In this document: one piece after another, positions 6,101-8,577 of the stretch
Layout of the letters: each line of letters opens with the position of its first letter
How positions within the stretch are numbered: position 1 is the stretch's first letter
Assembly: GCA_021162155.1 (NCBI GenBank)
Contig: JAGGZF010000012.1
Span: 1 to 8,577 of the forward strand
Length of the DNA stretch: 8,577 nucleotides
Reading direction: 5' to 3'
From: a bacterium
Lineage (GTDB): Bacteria; Patescibacteriota; Minisyncoccia; UBA6257
Notes under the pieces: generated by a model
The model's input: only the letters and a program-made list of their open reading frames with translations
Databases searched by the model: none
Told to the model about the DNA's origin: nothing
Translations under genes and position numbers: made by a program

Positions 6101-6389
6101 CTTGGGGGGTCGCGCTCATTTTGGAGGACAGAGATTTGGAGAAATGGAAGTTTGGGCTTTGGAAGGATATGGCGCTGCCCATACTCTTCAGGAGATGCTT
6201 ACCATTAAGTCAGATGATGTATTAGGCCGCGCAGCTGCTTATGAATCTATTATAAAAGGTGAAAGGATTAAAAATCCTCACATTCCAGCCACTTTTGATG
6301 TTATTCTAAAAGAATTACAATCTTTGGCACTATCCATTAAACCTCTTCAGAGAGAGGATTTACCTCAAGAATATCAAAATTATGGATAA
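3198..6389 (+). CDS. rpoB: DNA-directed RNA polymerase subunit beta (RpoB)
   Basis: This is the complete 1063-residue beta subunit of RNA polymerase, which with beta' forms the catalytic cleft. The start is supported by the family N-terminus SLPNLI/SYDWF-like segment (STPNLIDFQQRSYDWF, 19-34). Landmarks in order: NGVEKVVISQIIRSPGVY (123-140); the lobe; LDRYDLAKVGRYRMN (262-276); the rifampicin-pocket segment SQLAQFMDQ (380-388) to GPGG, with Asp387 aligned to E. coli Asp516 and His397 to His526; the HYGRICPIQTPEG fork region; FYGANYEDAIVIS; the active-site lysines Lys829 and Lys837 in GDKLSGRHGNKG; and the C-terminal GGRAHFGGQRFGEMEVWALE clamp segment. The length matches an insert-free core (E. 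coli has 1342 residues). Within the rifampicin pocket, E. coli Pro520, Ser531 and Leu533 align with Met391, Thr402 and Met404. rplJ and rplL, the usual upstream neighbours, are absent. rpoC overlaps the end by 8 nt. Confidence 0.98.
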   Translation: MNSSLETKLFAAHPSRYLSTPNLIDFQQRSYDWFVQQGIREVLQELMPIYDYSGKELKLDFVDYHLEEPKLTEEQAKEKNLTYEAALRVTLKLVNLKDGTEREGEVYFGDIPKITKRATFIINGVEKVVISQIIRSPGVYFSSVNFRGRKLFGASIMPYRGAWLEFETNNDNTIEVRIDRRRKVAVTSLLRVFGLDTNDDIKRAFAEEEKKYSAKYISTTLKKDPAQTREESYIEIYRKLRPGELPTFDSAKDLINNMFFRLDRYDLAKVGRYRMNQRLKLNLPLTQRNLTAEDLIATIKEIIRLNNDPQAKDDDMDHLGSRRIRAVGEILTDRFRVGLMRTRRTIKDRMATLDRRTLIPAQLINPRQLVRPIRDFFNVSQLAQFMDQTNMLSELEHKRRITSMGPGGLVQERAGIEVRDVHQSHYGRICPIQTPEGKNIGLVLSLALYARLNEFGLIETPYLKVNKGRVTSEIIWLNAFEELKYKIAHAGVKIDEKGRIVEELVGARVNGEPALVPREEINLMDVSPQQIISVAVSLIPFLEHDESNRALMGANMQRQAVPSIVPQAPLVSTGMEEKVALDSGQCVVATEEGVVEEVDASKIIIRTNKGQKKVYRLTVFERSNKNTCLLQKPLVRRGQRIKAGDILASGSSADKGVLALGQNLLVALIPFYGANYEDAIVISQRVLKNDNFTSIYLEEFSCDVVDTKLGPEITTRDIPNVSEEKLKNLDEEGIIRIGAEVKPGDILVGKISPKGKVELTPEERLLQAIFGEGVKDVKDTSLLLEPSRHGRVIKIKILSREAGDKLDVGVIKRISVTVAQLRKLRAGDKLSGRHGNKGVISMILPEEDMPYLEDGTPVDVVLNPLSVASRMNIGQIFEMHLGWAAQKLHYRAVVPALDGPSAEEIKQELIKAGLPEDGKVKLYNGKTGEPFAKKVAVGVMYLMKLEHMVEDKIHMRAIGPYSLITQQPLGGRAHFGGQRFGEMEVWALEGYGAAHTLQEMLTIKSDDVLGRAAAYESIIKGERIKNPHIPATFDVILKELQSLALSIKPLQREDLPQEYQNYG
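6382..6389 (+). promoter_or_regulatory. rpoB-rpoC start/stop overlap
   Basis: The eight bases ATGGATAA contain the rpoC start (6382-6384) and the rpoB stop (6387-6389) in different frames. No Shine-Dalgarno motif lies at the usual distance; the nearest purine-rich stretch, GAGAGAGG, is over 20 nt upstream. Reinitiation by ribosomes finishing rpoB is therefore the likely way rpoC is translated, which would keep the two subunits in step (inference). Confidence 0.7.
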
Positions 6390-8577
6390 ACAAACAAAAG
6401 AAATTAAGTTTTCTGATTTTGATGCTCTTAAAATAGGACTGGCTTCTCCAGAAGAAATATTAAGTTGGTCTCATGGTGAGGTAACAAGAGCAGAAACTAT
6501 TAATTACCGAACCCAGAGACCGGAACGAGAAGGACTTTTTTCAGAACAAATTTTTGGACCAGTAAAGGATTATGAATGTGCCTGTGGTAAATATAAAGGT
6601 GCCCGGTATAAAGGAGTGGTTTGTGATAGGTGTGGAGTAGAGGTAACACATTCTTTTGTAAGAAGAGAAAGAATGGGGCACATCAAGTTGGTTACCCCAG
6701 TTGCTCATATCTGGTTTTTGAGGAGTATTCCTTCTCGAATAGGCCTTCTCTTAGATATCCCTCAGCAAGATTTAGAGCAGGTAGTTTATTATAATAGTTA
6801 TGTTATTACTAAAGTAGATGAAGCAATGAAAAAGAAAGCATTAGCCGAGTTGGAGAGTGAGTATAAATCTAAGTTACACTCCTGGCCTTCAGAACAGAAG
6901 AAAAAACTACTGGAGAATTATGAATCGGTAAAAAAAGAATTGAACAATATAAAGGAAAGAGTCGTGCTTTCAGAAGTTGATTATTTACGTCTTTCCAGAA
7001 AATATGGCCAAGTTTTTACTGCTGAAACCGGCGCTCTTCCTATAAGAAGATTTTTAGAGAATTTAGACCTGAAGGAATTAGAGAAACAATTAGTTCAGCA
7101 AATAGAGAAGCATAAGCCAAAGAAACAAATTAATAGAAAATTGTTACGGCGTCTTCGTTTAGTAAGAGACTTCTTACAATCAGGTAATCGCCCTGAATGG
7201 ATGATATTAACAGTTCTTCCGGTTCTCCCCCCTGATTTAAGACCTATGGTGCAATTAGACGGGGGTAAATTTGCCAGTTACGACCTTAACGATTTATACA
7301 GAAGAGTTATAAACAGGAATAATCGTTTAAAGAAACTTTTAGAGTTAAAAGCTCCAGAAGTTATTATAAAAAATGAGAAAAGAATGCTCCAAGAAGCAGT
7401 AGATGCTTTATTGGATAATTCTATTAGAAGAACTACCAGAAGGAGACCAATGAGAGCTTCTCAACATCGTCCCTTAAGGTCTTTAGCTGATATTTTACAA
7501 GGAAAAGAAGGTCGTTTTCGTCAAAATCTTTTAGGGAAAAGAGTAGATTATTCTGGCCGCTCGGTAATAGTGATAAATCCTGACTTAAAGATTCATGAGT
7601 GTGGAATGCCTAAGAAGATGGCTTTAGAGATATTTAAACCCTTTGTGATATCGGAGTTAATTAAGAGAGGAGAAGTGCATAGCCCTAAAATGGCTAATCG
7701 TTTAATAGAAGAAGAGAGGGATGTAGTATGGGAAGTATTAGAAAAGGTGGTGCAAGGAAAATTTGTTTTGCTTAATAGGGCACCTACCCTTCATCGATTA
7801 AGTATAGAGGCCTTTCAACCTAAGTTGATAGAGGGATTGGCTATTCAGATACCGGCTTTGGTATGTCAGCCATTCAACGCTGATTTTGACGGAGATCAGA
7901 TGGCTCTTCATTTACCTTTGACAGAAGAAGCGCAAAGAGAATCAGAACAGAGAATGTTAGCAACCTTGGGGCTATTGAAACCTGCGAATGGAGAGCCGGT
8001 AATGTTACCTCGCTTGGATATGGTTTTAGGGATTTATTGGTTAACTATGGAAGTGCCTTCTGAAAATTCGGTTGATAGTCATTATATATTTAGTAGTCCC
8101 CGGGAGGCTTTAATAGCGTTAGATAATAAATTGATTGAAATTCATCAGAAAATTAAAGTTAGGATTCCTAAACTTAAGAACCAATTAATAGAAACCACGG
8201 CTGGAAGACTAATGTTTAACGAGATATTACCTGAGCATATTCCTTTCCTTAACCAAACTTTAGGAAAAAAGGAATTAAAGAAATTAGCCAGAGATATTAT
8301 CTATAGTTATACAGATTTTAGAAAGGCAGCAGAGGTATTGGATAAAATTAAAGAGTTGGGTTTTCGTTTTGCTACTTTATCAGGGATATCTTGGAGTTTT
8401 ACCGACCTTAAAGTTCCTCCAGAGAAAAAGAAAATTTTAGAAGAAACAGAAAAGAAAGTAGAGGAAATTTATGAACAATACGAACAGGGATTATTAACAG
8501 ATGAAGAGAGAAGTTCTTTGGTAGAAGCCCAATGGAGAGAAGCGACAGATAAAGTTTCTGATTTAGTTAAAAAAGTA
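6382..8577 (+). CDS. rpoC: DNA-directed RNA polymerase subunit beta' (RpoC), N-terminal 732 residues
   Basis: The frame runs without a stop from ATG 6382 to the window edge and is truncated there. Beta' supplies the catalytic Mg-binding aspartates of RNA polymerase. Visible in order: the N-terminal segment with the YRTQRPEREGLFSEQIFGP motif; the zinc-binding domain with Cys66, Cys68, Cys81 and Cys84; a clamp-helix region with YLRLSRKYGQVFTAETGA; LRPMVQLDGG and NRNNRLKKLLEL (lid/rudder region, about 285-320); LGKRVDYSGRSVIV (384-397); RAPTLHR starting at Arg466 (E. coli Arg425); and the catalytic NADFDGD at 499-505, with Asp501, Asp503 and Asp505 all present. The family motif PSQDMVLG reads PRLDMVLG (543-550). 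The window ends after the FATLSGIS region and the following helices, before the bridge helix, trigger loop and second zinc site. It is cotranscribed with rpoB. Confidence 0.98.
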   Translation, partial: MDKQTKEIKFSDFDALKIGLASPEEILSWSHGEVTRAETINYRTQRPEREGLFSEQIFGPVKDYECACGKYKGARYKGVVCDRCGVEVTHSFVRRERMGHIKLVTPVAHIWFLRSIPSRIGLLLDIPQQDLEQVVYYNSYVITKVDEAMKKKALAELESEYKSKLHSWPSEQKKKLLENYESVKKELNNIKERVVLSEVDYLRLSRKYGQVFTAETGALPIRRFLENLDLKELEKQLVQQIEKHKPKKQINRKLLRRLRLVRDFLQSGNRPEWMILTVLPVLPPDLRPMVQLDGGKFASYDLNDLYRRVINRNNRLKKLLELKAPEVIIKNEKRMLQEAVDALLDNSIRRTTRRRPMRASQHRPLRSLADILQGKEGRFRQNLLGKRVDYSGRSVIVINPDLKIHECGMPKKMALEIFKPFVISELIKRGEVHSPKMANRLIEEERDVVWEVLEKVVQGKFVLLNRAPTLHRLSIEAFQPKLIEGLAIQIPALVCQPFNADFDGDQMALHLPLTEEAQRESEQRMLATLGLLKPANGEPVMLPRLDMVLGIYWLTMEVPSENSVDSHYIFSSPREALIALDNKLIEIHQKIKVRIPKLKNQLIETTAGRLMFNEILPEHIPFLNQTLGKKELKKLARDIIYSYTDFRKAAEVLDKIKELGFRFATLSGISWSFTDLKVPPEKKKILEETEKKVEEIYEQYEQGLLTDEERSSLVEAQWREATDKVSDLVKKV

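Overview
This is an AT-rich, gene-dense bacterial window in which every supportable gene lies on the plus strand. From left to right it holds: the 3' part of an smc-type condensin gene, cut by the left edge; a KH-domain RNA-binding protein gene (khpA); the tRNA (guanine-37-N1) methyltransferase gene trmD; a small gene of uncertain identity; complete rpoB; and the first 732 codons of rpoC, cut by the right edge. There are no RNA genes, mobile elements, CRISPR arrays or long gene-free stretches. TGA and TAA both act as stops, and no gene needs a recoded stop.

The likely source is a reduced-genome bacterium of the candidate phyla radiation (Patescibacteria, Parcubacteria-like). This is inference, not a database result. 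It rests on an insert-free 1063-residue RNA polymerase beta subunit, a TrmD that stops just after the SGNH...W motif, an SMC whose visible part implies only about 700 residues in all with no recognisable hinge, very short spacers, and no Shine-Dalgarno motif at any visible start codon.

Regulatory layout: smc ends at 1596, and a plausible sigma-70 promoter (TTGATT-17-TATACT, 1593-1621) overlaps its stop codon. It would drive khpA with a leader that begins with a stem-loop (1633-1657). After khpA, a perfect 13-bp stem and T-run (2042-2075) looks like an intrinsic terminator ending on the base before the trmD ATG. The loop of that hairpin holds a consensus TATAAT, spaced 17 nt from a TTGCAA, so the khpA terminator and a probable trmD promoter occupy the same DNA. 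Transcription from it would give a trmD mRNA with a leader of only about 9 nt. trmD and the small gene are followed by an AT-only inverted repeat and a second terminator-like hairpin (3107-3132), which separates them from rpoBC. rpoB and rpoC overlap by 8 nt (ATGGATAA), as expected of a translationally coupled pair.

All recognised genes are core information processing: chromosome organisation (SMC), RNA binding linked to translation (KhpA), tRNA modification that maintains the reading frame (TrmD) and transcription (RpoB, RpoC). The points most worth a second look are the apparently hingeless mini-SMC, the terminator/promoter superposition before trmD, a cluster of substitutions in the TrmD active site and knot, and the small gene, which faintly resembles the N-terminal half of TsaB.
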